A stretch of DNA of 64,000 nucleotides from Streptomyces sp. NBC_00483 (GTDB lineage Bacteria > Actinomycetota > Actinomycetes > Streptomycetales > Streptomycetaceae), in contig NZ_CP107880.1 in assembly GCF_036013745.1 (NCBI RefSeq), forward strand, positions 2,790,001 through 2,854,000. Reading direction: 5' to 3'. Below, piece by piece: positions 49,159 to 57,369 of this stretch. Both the position numbers and the translations under genes were made by a program. Below the pieces are notes generated by a model that saw only the letters and a list, made by a program, of their open reading frames with translations, searched no databases and was not told the origin of the DNA. Positions within the stretch are counted from its first letter, which is position 1; every line of letters begins with the position of its first letter.

Positions 49159-50691
49159 TCAGTTCTCCAGGCGGCCGTTGAAGCGGCGCGGCAGCCCCAG
49201 CGGGTTGTCGTCGCGCAGCTCCTGCGGCAGGAGCGCCTCCGGCGTCGTCTGGTACGAGACCGGGCGCAGCCAGCGCTCGATCGCGGTGCCGCCCACCGAC
49301 GTGGACGTCGACGTCGTCGCCGGGTACGGGCCGCCGTGGTGCTGCGCGGGCGCGACCGCGACACCGGTCGGCCAGCCGTTGACGAGGACACGGCCCGCGA
49401 TGGGCGTCAGCTCGGCGAGGATCTCCGCGCCGCGGCCCTCGCCGGCGGCCTCGGACGAGGACAGCTGGACGGTGGCCGTCAGGTTGCCGGGGAGGCGGTT
49501 AAGCACCGCCGTGATCTCGTCGGCCGTCTCGTAGCGGGCGACGACCGTGACCGGGCCGAAGCACTCCTCCAGGAGGAGGTCGTGCGCGCCGCCCTCGGTC
49601 GCGAGGCGCGTGGCCGGAACCGTGAGGAAGCCGGGCGCCACCGTGTGCTCGCTGCCCGCGCCGGGGGTCACCGGGGCGTCCACGTCCGGGAGTTCGGCCC
49701 GCTCGGCGACACCGGCGATGAAGTTGTCGCGCATGCGGTGGTCGAGCAGCACGCCGGAGGCGGTGTCGCTGACGGCGGCCGTGAGGGACTTGACGAGCGT
49801 GTCGCCCGCCTCGCCCTTCGGCGCGAAGACGAGGCCCGGCTTCACGCAGAACTGGCCGACGCCCAGCGTCATCGAACCGGCGAGCCCCGTGCCGATCTGG
49901 TCGGCGCGCTCGGCGGCCGCGGCCTCGGTGATCACGACCGGGTTCAGCGAGCCCAGCTCGCCGTGGAACGGGATCGGCACCGGACGCGAGGAAGCGGCGT
50001 CGAAGAGCGCGCGCCCACCGCGTACGGAACCGGTGAAGCCGGCCGCGGACACCAGCGGGTGCTTGACCAGCTCGACGCCCGCGTCGAAGCCGTGCACGAG
50101 GCCGAGCACGCCCTCCGGGATGCCGTGCTCGGCGGCGGCCCGGCGGATGATGGAGGCGACCAGCTCGGAGGTGGCCGGGTGGTCGGGGTGCGCCTTGACG
50201 ACGACCGGGCAGCCGGCCGCGAGGGCGCTCGACGTGTCGCCGCCGGGCACGGAGAAGGCGAACGGGAAGTTCGAGGCCGCGTAGACCGCGACGACGCCCA
50301 GCGGGATCTTGTAGCGACGCAGGTCCGGGATGGGCGGCGTCGCCGTGTCGTCCGGGTGGTCGATGACGACGCCGAGGAAGGCGCCCTCGTCGACGATCTC
50401 CGCGAACTTCCTCAACTGGAAGCAGCTGCGGGTGAGTTCACCGGTGAGCCGGACCGGGCCGAGCGCGGTCTCCGCGTCCGCCGCCTCGACGAGGTGGTCC
50501 TTGGCCTCTTCCAGGCGGTCGGCCGCGGTGCGCAGGAACGCGGCACGGACGGCACGGTCGGCGAGGGCGGCACGGGCGGCCTGCGCGGCGCGCACCGCCT
50601 CGTCCACTTCCTGCGCCGTGGCCTCGTCCGCGACCTGCTCCCGCTGCTTCCCGGTTCGGGGGTCGACACTCCAGACTGGTGTTGCTGCCAC
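49159..50691 (-). CDS. Aldehyde dehydrogenase, alpha-ketoglutaric semialdehyde type
   Basis: 510 residues. ALDH family: VYAASNFPFAFSVPGGDTSSALAAGCPVVVKAHPDHPATS (cofactor site), FTGSVRGGRALFDAASSRPVPIPFHGELGSLNPVVI (general-base Glu in GELGS) and MTLGVGQFCVKPGLVF (catalytic Cys). The GQFCTKPG-type motif and the short N-terminus match NADP-dependent 2,5-dioxovalerate (ketoglutarate semialdehyde) dehydrogenases used for sugar acids, glucarate and hydroxyproline. It is divergent from an IclR gene with a palindrome between them. No other pathway genes adjoin, so the upstream substrate is unknown. Confidence 0.9.
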   Translation of the reverse strand: MAATPVWSVDPRTGKQREQVADEATAQEVDEAVRAAQAARAALADRAVRAAFLRTAADRLEEAKDHLVEAADAETALGPVRLTGELTRSCFQLRKFAEIVDEGAFLGVVIDHPDDTATPPIPDLRRYKIPLGVVAVYAASNFPFAFSVPGGDTSSALAAGCPVVVKAHPDHPATSELVASIIRRAAAEHGIPEGVLGLVHGFDAGVELVKHPLVSAAGFTGSVRGGRALFDAASSRPVPIPFHGELGSLNPVVITEAAAAERADQIGTGLAGSMTLGVGQFCVKPGLVFAPKGEAGDTLVKSLTAAVSDTASGVLLDHRMRDNFIAGVAERAELPDVDAPVTPGAGSEHTVAPGFLTVPATRLATEGGAHDLLLEECFGPVTVVARYETADEITAVLNRLPGNLTATVQLSSSEAAGEGRGAEILAELTPIAGRVLVNGWPTGVAVAPAQHHGGPYPATTSTSTSVGGTAIERWLRPVSYQTTPEALLPQELRDDNPLGLPRRFNGRLEN

Positions 50692-50742
50692 GGCACATTC
50701 CTCCAGCTTTTCTCGCCGCGCACCAGGGTGAGCAACGAGGAT

Positions 50743-50760
50743 CGTTCGATATACTGAACG
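50743..50760. promoter_or_regulatory. IclR-type operator palindrome
   Basis: CGTTC-GATATACT-GAACG is an inverted repeat with an AT-rich centre, in the 131-bp gap between the dehydrogenase and IclR genes. This form (GTTC-N8-GAAC) is common for IclR proteins. It likely controls both promoters. Confidence 0.7.
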
Positions 50761-50822
50761 CTGTCTCTGATGATGAACTACTCACCGAGACTATTTCTCG
50801 TCGAACGAAGGGGTCAAGGGCG

Positions 50823-51605
50823 ATGTCGGCAGACGAGACGGGGGCCGCGGCAGGCGGCGGACAGGTCAAGTCCGCGGTGCGGACCGTGGAATTGCTCGAG
50901 TACTTCGCGGGCCGCCCCGGGATGCACTCCCTGGCCGCGGTCCAGGAGGCCGTCGGGTACCCGAAGTCCAGCCTCTACATGCTGCTGCGCACGCTCGTCG
51001 ACCTCGGCTGGGTGGAGACGGACGCGACCGGCACGCGGTACGGCATCGGCGTCCGCGCCCTTCTCGTCGGCACCTCGTACATCGACGGGGACGAGGTCGT
51101 GGCGTCGGCCCGCCCCACCCTCGACCGCCTCTCCGACGACACGACGGAGACCATCCACCTGGCCCGGCTCGACGGCACGAACGTCGTCTACCTCGCCACC
51201 CGCCAGTCGCAGCACTACCTGCGCCCCTTCACCCGCGTCGGCCGCCGGCTGCCCGCGCACTCCACGTCGCTCGGCAAGGCGCTGCTCGCCACCCACACCG
51301 ACGAGCAGGTCCGCAAGCTGCTCCCGGAGACGCTCCCGTCGCTGACCGAGCACACGATCACCGACCGCGAGAAGCTCATCGAGGAGCTGCACCAGATTCG
51401 GGAGCAGGGCTTCGCGGTCGACCGCGAGGAGAACACGCTGGGCCTGCGCTGCTTCGGCGTGGCGATCCCGTACCGCACCCCGGCCCGGGACGCGATCTCC
51501 TGCTCGGTCCCGGTGGCGCGCCTCACGCCCGCCCACGAGCAGATGGTCAAGGACGCGCTGTTCGACGCCCGCGACCGACTGACCCTGGCGACGCGGAGGC
51601 TCTGA
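50823..51605 (+). CDS. IclR family transcriptional regulator
   Basis: 260 residues from the ATG at 50823 with AAGGGG and AAGGG upstream. N-terminal winged helix (SAVRTVELLEYFAGRPGMHSLAAVQEAVGYPKSSLYMLLRTLVDLGWVETDATGTRYGIG) and C-terminal effector domain (RPTLDRLSDDTTETIHLARLDGTNVVYLATRQS, RVGRRLPAHSTSLGKALLAT, FAVDREENTLGLRCFGVAIPYRT). It probably senses a sugar acid and controls the divergent ketoglutarate semialdehyde dehydrogenase. Its stop overlaps the GNAT start (TGATG). Confidence 0.93.
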   Translation: MSADETGAAAGGGQVKSAVRTVELLEYFAGRPGMHSLAAVQEAVGYPKSSLYMLLRTLVDLGWVETDATGTRYGIGVRALLVGTSYIDGDEVVASARPTLDRLSDDTTETIHLARLDGTNVVYLATRQSQHYLRPFTRVGRRLPAHSTSLGKALLATHTDEQVRKLLPETLPSLTEHTITDREKLIEELHQIREQGFAVDREENTLGLRCFGVAIPYRTPARDAISCSVPVARLTPAHEQMVKDALFDARDRLTLATRRL

Positions 51606-52069
51606 TGGATCTGGCCCTGCGCCCTGTCCTCCCCGGCGACCTGCCGGCCCTCTTCCGTCAGCACAACGACCCCGAGTCGATGCGCACGGCCGCGTTCGTC
51701 TCGCCGAAGTCGGCGGACCGGGACCTGTTCGAAGCGCACTGGCACCGGATCCGCGAGCAGTACGTCGTACGGACCGTGCTGCTCGACGGCGCCGTGGCCG
51801 GCAGCGCGGCGGTCTACGGCGAACCCGGCGAGCTGGAGGTCACGTACTGGATCGACCGCGCGCACTGGGGTCGCGGCGTGGCGACGGCGGCGCTGCGGGC
51901 GCTGCTCGCGGAGGTCACCGAGCGTCCCCTGCACGCCCGTGCCGCCGCCGACAACAAGGGCTCGATCCGCGCCCTGGAGAAGTGCGGGTTCGTCGTCACC
52001 GGGCACGACCGGGGCTTCGCGCACGCGCGGGGCGAGGAGATCGAAGAGGTCGTGCTGCGGCTCGGCTGA
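51605..52069 (+). CDS. GNAT family N-acetyltransferase
   Basis: 154 residues. RimJ/RimL-like GNAT: LRPVLPGDLPALFRQHNDPESMRTAAFVSP, LEVTYWIDRAHWGRGVATAALRALLAEV (acetyl-CoA loop RGVAT) and ARAAADNKGSIRALEKCGFVVTGHDRGFAHARGEEIEEVVLRL. Start overlaps the IclR stop by one base, so it is coupled to it. The acceptor (protein N-terminus or small amine) is unknown. Confidence 0.88.
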   Translation: MDLALRPVLPGDLPALFRQHNDPESMRTAAFVSPKSADRDLFEAHWHRIREQYVVRTVLLDGAVAGSAAVYGEPGELEVTYWIDRAHWGRGVATAALRALLAEVTERPLHARAAADNKGSIRALEKCGFVVTGHDRGFAHARGEEIEEVVLRLG

Positions 52070-52084
52070 CCGGGCCGGCCGTCC

Positions 52085-52157
52085 GGTTCCCCACATGACT
52101 GGCCCGCCCCCCGTTCCCCACATGACCGGCCCGGCCGGCCGGTTCTCCACATGAACG
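52085..52157. repeat. Three direct repeats of a GTTC(C/T)CCACATGA motif
   Basis: Copies at about 52085 (GGTTCCCCACATGACTGGCC), 52112 (CGTTCCCCACATGACCGGCC) and 52141 (GGTTCTCCACATGAACG), 27-29 bp apart, in the gap before the penicillin-binding protein gene. They may be regulator sites or a degenerate array. Confidence 0.75.
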
Positions 52158-52219
52158 TACGGTGAGAAATCGCACGGTCAGGAACGAATTGCGCCGGGCC
52201 ACTCGTCTTTTCGTACGCA

Positions 52220-53680
52220 ATGAACAAGACGATCAGGCGCGCCTCCGTCTTCACGCTGCTCCTCGTGTTCGCCCTGTTGATCAGGGCGACCTGGGTGCAG
52301 TTCTACGACGGCCAGGCCCTCGCCAACAGCGACGACAACCGACGGAAGACGATCTCGCAGTACGCGAATCCGCTCGGCGACATCATCGTGGGCGGAAAGG
52401 CGGTGACCGGCTCGAAGAAGACGGGCGAATCCAGCGACCTGAAGTACAAGCGGACCTACACGGACGGTTCGCTGTACTCGGCGGTGACCGGCTACACCTC
52501 ACAGGTGTACGGAGCCACCCAGCTCGAGGGGATCTACCAGGGCGTGCTCGACGGCACCGACACGCAGCTGAAGAGTCCGCTGGACACACTCACCGGCAAG
52601 AGCAGCGACCCGGGTGACGTGATCACGACGATCGATCCGGGCGTGCAGAAGGCCGCGTACAGCGCGCTCGGCGACAAGAAGGGCGCCGCCGTCGCCATCG
52701 ACCCGGACTCCGGCAAGGTCCTCGGCATGGTGTCGACGCCGTCCTTCGACCCGTCGAAGATCAGCGGTTCCGGTTCCTCGGACGCCGCGGCGTGGAAGAA
52801 GCTCGCCAAGGACAAGGAAACGCCGACCACGAACCGGGCGCTCAAGCAGGCGCTGCCGCCCGGCTCGACGTTCAAGCTGGTGGTCGCCGCGGCGGCGCTC
52901 GAGGACGGCCTGGTCTCGTCGATCGACCAGAAGACGAACACGCCGAACCCGTACAAGCTGCCGGGTACAGCTACGTACCTGAAGAACGAGACCACCTCGA
53001 TGCCCTGCGAGGACGCCTCGGTCCGCACGGCGCTGCAGTACTCCTGCAACACCGTCTTCGGAAAGCTCGCCGACGAACTGGGCCAGGACAAGGTCAAGGC
53101 GATGGCCGAGAAGTTCGGCTTCAACGACGAGAAGACGGACGTTCCCGTGCGGGCCGCCAAGAGCAACTATCCGTCGAAGATGGACGACGCTCAGACAGCC
53201 CTGTCCGGCATCGGCCAGTTCGACGTGACGGCCACGCCGCTGCAGATCGCGATGGTCTCCGCGACCATCGCCAACGGCGGCGAGCAGGCGTCCCCGCACA
53301 TGGTGTCGCAGGTGACGGACGCCGACGGCGACGCGGTCAAGTCCTTCGAGGACGGCGACGACACCCGCGTGATCAGCGAGTCGACCGCCTCGCAGCTGCA
53401 GTCCGCGATGCAGACCGTGGTCTCCAAGGGCACCGCCACGGTCGCGCAGATGGACGGCGCGACGGTCGGCGGCAAGACCGGTACGGCGCAACACGGCGAG
53501 AACAACAGCGAGACCCCGTACGCCTGGTTCACCTCCTACGCGAAGGACGACTCGACCGGCAAGCAGGTCGCCGTGGCGGTGCTCGTCGAGCAGTCGGACG
53601 CGGCCCGCTCCGAGGTCAGCGGCAGTGGCCTCGCGGGTCCTGTCGCCAAGGCGATGATGGAGGCGGCACTGAAGAACTGA
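52220..53680 (+). CDS. Penicillin-binding protein (PbpA-like transpeptidase)
   Basis: 486 residues. N-terminal membrane anchor (RASVFTLLLVFALLIRATWVQFYDG), a short dimerisation domain, then the class B transpeptidase domain: KQALPPGSTFKLVVAAAALEDG (SxxK, active Ser), LQYSCNTVF (SxN) and GGKTGTAQHGENNSETPYAWFTSYAK (KTG). It cross-links peptidoglycan outside the membrane. The family in Streptomyces often pairs with a FtsW/RodA-type partner, which is not adjacent here. A perfect 16-bp terminator follows. Confidence 0.93.
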   Translation: MNKTIRRASVFTLLLVFALLIRATWVQFYDGQALANSDDNRRKTISQYANPLGDIIVGGKAVTGSKKTGESSDLKYKRTYTDGSLYSAVTGYTSQVYGATQLEGIYQGVLDGTDTQLKSPLDTLTGKSSDPGDVITTIDPGVQKAAYSALGDKKGAAVAIDPDSGKVLGMVSTPSFDPSKISGSGSSDAAAWKKLAKDKETPTTNRALKQALPPGSTFKLVVAAAALEDGLVSSIDQKTNTPNPYKLPGTATYLKNETTSMPCEDASVRTALQYSCNTVFGKLADELGQDKVKAMAEKFGFNDEKTDVPVRAAKSNYPSKMDDAQTALSGIGQFDVTATPLQIAMVSATIANGGEQASPHMVSQVTDADGDAVKSFEDGDDTRVISESTASQLQSAMQTVVSKGTATVAQMDGATVGGKTGTAQHGENNSETPYAWFTSYAKDDSTGKQVAVAVLVEQSDAARSEVSGSGLAGPVAKAMMEAALKN

Positions 53681-53700
53681 CGCCTCATCAATCACAGTTC

Positions 53701-53738
53701 CACCGAAGGGTGTCCGGTATCACGGACACCCTTCGGTG
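53701..53738. terminator. Perfect 16-bp hairpin terminator after PBP gene
   Basis: CACCGAAGGGTGTCCG (53701-53716) pairs with CGGACACCCTTCGGTG (53723-53738) around GTATCA, 20 bp after the PBP stop. Confidence 0.92.
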
Positions 53739-53804
53739 CTTCGTACACAACGCTGGTACGCTCACGCCTCCCCCATCGGGCCGCCACTGTGAGGGAGGGA
53801 TCGT

Positions 53805-54392
53805 GTGAGCACGGTTGTGGACACCCGGGACGATTCCGCTTCCGCCGAGTTTCATGCCTTCTTCGAACGGCACCACCGTGAACTCGCCCGCCTCGCCCAC
53901 CTGTTGACCGGAGAGGCGGATGCCGCGGACGACCTCGCGGCGGACGCCCTGCTCGCGCTCTGGCACCGCTGGGACCGGGTGCGGGACGCCGAGCACCCGG
54001 TCGCGTACGCGCGCGGCGTCGTCGCCAACCTCGCGCGCACCCGGATCCGCAGCGCGGTGCGCGAGCGGCGGCGCGTGGCCCTCTTCTGGTCCGGCCGACA
54101 GGACCGCACCGAGGGGCCCGACGTGCCGGCGGTCGTCGATGTGCAGGACGCGCTGCGCGAACTCCCGTTCCGCAAGCGGGCCTGCGTGGTGCTCCGGCAC
54201 GCCTTCGACCTCTCGGAGAAGGACACCGCGCTCACGCTCGGCGTCTCGGTCGGTACGGTGAAGAGCCAGACCTCGAAGGGCATGGCCGAGCTGGAACGAC
54301 GACTGGGACACGGCGAACTGAACGGTCGGACGCCCGGGCACGTACGCTCGGTCGGCGCCGCACTCGACGCCACGGAAGGAGGGCGTGGATGA
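53805..54392 (+). CDS. ECF sigma factor, SigE-like group
   Basis: 195 residues from a GTG at 53805 with GAGGGAG upstream. Region 2 (FHAFFERHHRELARLAHLLTGEADAADDLAADALLALWHRWDRVRDAEHPVAYARGVVANLARTRIRS) and region 4 (DVQDALRELPFRKRACVVLRHAFDLSEKDTALTLGVSVGTVKSQTSKGMAELERRL). The SVGTVKSQ helix is typical of the group often called SigE family. It overlaps the downstream membrane protein by 4 bases, so that protein is the likely partner. Confidence 0.9.
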   Translation: MSTVVDTRDDSASAEFHAFFERHHRELARLAHLLTGEADAADDLAADALLALWHRWDRVRDAEHPVAYARGVVANLARTRIRSAVRERRRVALFWSGRQDRTEGPDVPAVVDVQDALRELPFRKRACVVLRHAFDLSEKDTALTLGVSVGTVKSQTSKGMAELERRLGHGELNGRTPGHVRSVGAALDATEGGRG

Positions 54393-55078
54393 GCGAGGAG
54401 CACCTTCGGCAGCAGCTGCGCGAGGCCGCCGACGCGCACCGGCCCGACCGTGCGCGGATGCTCGCCCGCGTCGAGCGCGGCATGCACGAGCAACCCGCCA
54501 CGGACGAGCCCGAGCGGCGGCCCGCGGTGGGCTGGGTGCGGGTCGCCGGGATCACCGCGGGTGTCGTGGGGGCGCTCGCCGTGGGCGGCTTCGCGGTCGG
54601 TTCGGCGCTGCGCCCCGATCCGGCGCCGCGGCAACAGCAGGTCGCCGTGTCACCGACGCAGACGCCCCGCGGCGGCAACCCGCTGTGGGCGGACGGTTCG
54701 GTGGACCCCGGCTCCAACGCCTACTGGGCCCAGTCCAACGTCACGTTCAAGACAAAGAGCCAACTCACCAGTCTTACGGTCGAGTTGCGGGTGGCGCAGA
54801 CCGGGAAGGTCAACAGCACGGGCCACTGGAGCTCCCTGCCCGCCGGCGACTTCACGGAGTCCGTCACCGAGCGGGACGGGTTCCTCGTGTACCGGTGGGT
54901 GCTGAGGCCGGGGCGTTCCGTGCCGGTGGGTGAGCATGTGTTCGCCGGCCAGTACAACCACGCCGAGGGCGGGCGGGACGCGGGGGACGACGACTATGTG
55001 GTGACCGGGCGGACGGGTGGAGGCCAACGGGTCTCCGTGGATGGGGACTTCGCTCCGGTTTCGGGACGCCGGGGGTGA
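54389..55078 (+). CDS. Single-pass membrane protein, putative anti-sigma partner
   Basis: 229 residues. A cytoplasmic N-terminus (MSEEHLRQQLREAADAHRPDRARMLARVERGMHEQP) has the helix seen in partners of SigE-like factors but no zinc-finger Cys/His set. One membrane helix (VRVAGITAGVVGALAVGGFAVGSAL, about 50-74) and an extracellular beta-rich domain follow (YWAQSNVTFKTKSQLTSLTVELRVAQTGKVNSTGHW...PVGEHVFAGQYNHAEGGRDAGDDDYVV). Overlap with the sigma gene (ATGA) supports a regulatory pair, so anti-sigma activity is inferred, not shown. It is followed by an interspersed repeat. Confidence 0.75.
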   Translation: MSEEHLRQQLREAADAHRPDRARMLARVERGMHEQPATDEPERRPAVGWVRVAGITAGVVGALAVGGFAVGSALRPDPAPRQQQVAVSPTQTPRGGNPLWADGSVDPGSNAYWAQSNVTFKTKSQLTSLTVELRVAQTGKVNSTGHWSSLPAGDFTESVTERDGFLVYRWVLRPGRSVPVGEHVFAGQYNHAEGGRDAGDDDYVVTGRTGGGQRVSVDGDFAPVSGRRG

Positions 55079-55081
55079 CGA

Positions 55082-55127
55082 CTCGGGGCTCCGCCCCGGA
55101 CCCCGCGCCTCAAACGCCGGCGGGGCT
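55082..55127. repeat. Interspersed repeat with hairpin (copy D)
   Basis: 46 bp almost identical (one difference) to 60721-60766 and inverted relative to 31583-31627. Contains the hairpin CGGGGC-TCC-GCCCCG and the palindrome CGCCGGCG. It separates the sigma pair from the pectate lyase gene and likely terminates transcription. Confidence 0.8.
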
Positions 55128-55172
55128 GATATTGCGCGGCAACCCTTCTTCCGTCGGTGACCACTGAAGGGC

Positions 55173-56000
55173 ATGACCAACACATCAGGACACACTCATC
55201 GCCGCCGCACCACCCGTCGCAGAGCCCTGCTCGGAGGGCTCGGTGCGCTCACGCTCACCGGGGGCGCCCTCATGGCGAGCGGCATGCTCGGTACGGCCGG
55301 GGCCGCCTCTGCCTGGCCGACGGCCACCGGCACCAAGGCCGTCAGCAGCTCGATCTCCGTCTCGGGCACGTACGACGGCGGGCTCAAGCGCCACTACGGC
55401 TCCGGGGACCTCGGCGGCGACGGACAGGAAGAGGGCCAGGACCCGATCTTCAACCTGAAGGACGGCGCCACCCTCAAGAACGTGATCATCGGCTCCCCGG
55501 CCGCCGACGGCGTGCACTGCGCGGGCAGTTGCACGCTGCAGAACGTGTGGTGGGAGGACGTCGGCGAGGACGCGGCCACCTTCAAGGGCTCGTCGTCCGG
55601 CTCCGTCTACACGGTGTACGGCGGCGGCGCGAAGAAGGCCGACGACAAGGTGTTCCAGTTCAACGGCGCCGGCAAGCTCGTCGTCACCAAGTTCCAGGTC
55701 TCCGACTTCGGCAAGCTGGTCCGCTCCTGCGGCAACTGCTCGACGCAGTACAAGAACCGCAACATCACCATCAACGACGTCGACGTGACGGCGCCGGGCA
55801 AGTCGCTCGTCGGCATCAACTCGAACTACGGCGACACGGCGGCCCTGCGCAATGTGCGCATCCACGGCGACAGCAGCAAGAAGATCAAGCCGTGCGTCCG
55901 GTACGAGGGCAACAACACCGGCGCCGAGCCCAAGGAGCTGGGCAGCGGCCCCGACGGCACGTACTGCCGGTACACGGCCTCCGACCTGACGTACGACTGA
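55173..56000 (+). CDS. Secreted pectate lyase, PL3 family
   Basis: 275 residues. Arg-rich export signal (HRRRTTRRRALLGGLGALTLTGGALMASGMLGTAGA), possibly Tat-like. The mature right-handed beta-helix has PL3 motifs: GDGQEEGQDPIFNLKDGATLKNVIIGSPAADGVHCAGSCTLQNVWWEDVGEDAATFKG, VFQFNGAGKLVVTKFQVSDFGKLVRSCGNC and NITINDVDVTAPGKSLVGINSNYGDTAALRNVRI. Calcium-dependent cleavage of polygalacturonate outside the cell is expected. It is the rightward member of the pectin locus. Confidence 0.92.
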   Translation: MTNTSGHTHRRRTTRRRALLGGLGALTLTGGALMASGMLGTAGAASAWPTATGTKAVSSSISVSGTYDGGLKRHYGSGDLGGDGQEEGQDPIFNLKDGATLKNVIIGSPAADGVHCAGSCTLQNVWWEDVGEDAATFKGSSSGSVYTVYGGGAKKADDKVFQFNGAGKLVVTKFQVSDFGKLVRSCGNCSTQYKNRNITINDVDVTAPGKSLVGINSNYGDTAALRNVRIHGDSSKKIKPCVRYEGNNTGAEPKELGSGPDGTYCRYTASDLTYD

Positions 56001-56059
56001 CCGAGCGTCCGTGGGGCGTGGCCGCCCGGCGGCGGCCACGTCCCACGGACCCATCGACG

Positions 56060-56854
56060 TCAGTCCACGTAGTACGTCGGGTTCGGGAGCTTGTACGTCC
56101 TGTCCGCGTAGCCGCCCTCCAGGTCCGAGTACTGGTCGCCGAAGTTGCCGACGATGTCGTAGCCACGGGACTCGATGTGCTTCCGCGTCCCCGCCTTGTA
56201 CTGCACCGTCGTGCAGTTCCAGGCGGCGGCCGTGGCGCAGTCGGCCAGGTACGCGGGCGGGTCGGCCTTGTCCTTGAGGAAGACGTGGTCCGCGTCGAGA
56301 TCGACGTCGATGCCGACCTTCTTCAGGTTCTCCACGGCGGCGGAGCGCTGCGTCTCACCGAGCCCCGAGTTGTAGAAGACCTCGACGCCCTTGGACTCGG
56401 CGTAGCGGATGAGCGCGGGCGTACCGAAGACGGCGGGCCGGTCCGCCTTGCCCACGTACTCCTTCCAACTGGCGTCGTTGTAGACGTAGTTGGTCTTCTT
56501 CTCGTAGTCGAGGCTGAGCAGCAGCGTGTCGTCGATGTCGAAGACGATCGCGGGCTTGCCGCCCTTGCCGTGGTGCTTCTTCGCCGCCGCGGCGATCTGC
56601 CGCTTCGCGCCCTTCTCGATGCGGGCGAGGTCCTGGGCGTACGGGCTGTCGGGCGAGGCCTGCCAGACGCCGTCGGCGTCCTGCTGCGCGCCGTAGTAGG
56701 AGTCGATCTCCTTGGTGAGGAGGCCGATGTTGTGCGGCTCCGCGGTGGACTTGTCGTTCGCTCCGCCCGCGTCGGCGGAGCCGGCGGTGACGACGCCGGC
56801 GAGTACGAGGGAAGCGACCGTCGCTGTGGCGGCGGCGAGATGGCGCTTACGCAT
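56060..56854 (-). CDS. Secreted HAD family acid phosphatase
   Basis: 264 residues from the ATG at 56854. Signal peptide (RKRHLAAATATVASLVLAGVVTAGSADA), then a HAD phosphatase: KPAIVFDIDDTLLLSLDYE (motif I DIDDT), FYNSGLGETQRSAAVENLKKVG (motif II region, Ser), VQYKAGTRKHIESRGYDIVGNFGDQYSDLEGG (motif III Lys and the acidic GDQxSD). This matches secreted class B/HAD-type acid phosphatases that release phosphate. It sits between two pectin genes without obvious link. No PHO box was recognised upstream. Confidence 0.9.
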   Translation of the reverse strand: MRKRHLAAATATVASLVLAGVVTAGSADAGGANDKSTAEPHNIGLLTKEIDSYYGAQQDADGVWQASPDSPYAQDLARIEKGAKRQIAAAAKKHHGKGGKPAIVFDIDDTLLLSLDYEKKTNYVYNDASWKEYVGKADRPAVFGTPALIRYAESKGVEVFYNSGLGETQRSAAVENLKKVGIDVDLDADHVFLKDKADPPAYLADCATAAAWNCTTVQYKAGTRKHIESRGYDIVGNFGDQYSDLEGGYADRTYKLPNPTYYVD

Positions 56855-57063
56855 CGGTGACGTGATCCAATTCTGGCCGTGACGGCTGTGGCAACCGTCG
56901 GGGTCGGGGGGACTCCGTGCAGGTGAATGCATGTCTACGCGCATCACATGAGTCCCGCGACCGGCTTTACCCGATCGATACCCGACGCCGATATGGCCGC
57001 ACCATTGCTCCTGCATGGCGCCTTGTTGACCGTGCCTTGAAGGGGGCCCTTCTAGGGTCGGAG

Positions 57064-57073
57064 GAAGCGCTTC
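57064..57073. promoter_or_regulatory. GAAGCGCTTC palindrome, LacI-family-like operator
   Basis: The perfect 10-bp palindrome GAAGCGCTTC lies 11 bp before the ATG at 57084, flanked by GGGTCG and CGACCC in inverted order. Sites of this form are bound by LacI-type sugar repressors in Streptomyces, so it may link pectin sugars to a nearby promoter. A second palindrome (GAAGGGGGCCCTTC, 57039-57052) is just upstream. Confidence 0.45.
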
Positions 57074-57083
57074 GACCCACAGA

Positions 57084-57335
57084 ATGCGGGCTCCCACCGT
57101 GACCGTGACCCCGACGAGTCTCCTCCCCCTCGCCGCCGGCGACCGCGCCACCTCACCGGTGCTCCTCGGCCTCTTCGCCGTGGGCGGCCTCATCGCCATG
57201 GCGGCCGGTCTGAGCTGGGCGTTCGACGTCCGCGGCCTGGCCCCGGTGGGCTACCTCCGCGTCCTGGGCGCCGCGTTGACCCTCGCGGGTCTGGTGCTGC
57301 TGTTCGTCACCTACGCGTTGTGGCATCTGGGCTGA
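57084..57335 (+). CDS. Small two-helix membrane protein
   Basis: 83 residues with two hydrophobic helices (TSPVLLGLFAVGGLIAMAAGLSWAF and VLGAALTLAGLVLLFVTYALWHLG) and a Pro/Thr-rich N-terminus. No family recognised. It lies alone between the phosphatase (divergent) and the alpha/beta hydrolase (convergent). A palindrome immediately upstream suggests regulation. The coding call rests on the consistent hydrophobic pattern and the ATG spacing. Confidence 0.55.
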   Translation: MRAPTVTVTPTSLLPLAAGDRATSPVLLGLFAVGGLIAMAAGLSWAFDVRGLAPVGYLRVLGAALTLAGLVLLFVTYALWHLG

Positions 57336-57369
57336 ACCTGCGCGTTGTGGCACCTCGGCCGACGGGCGG

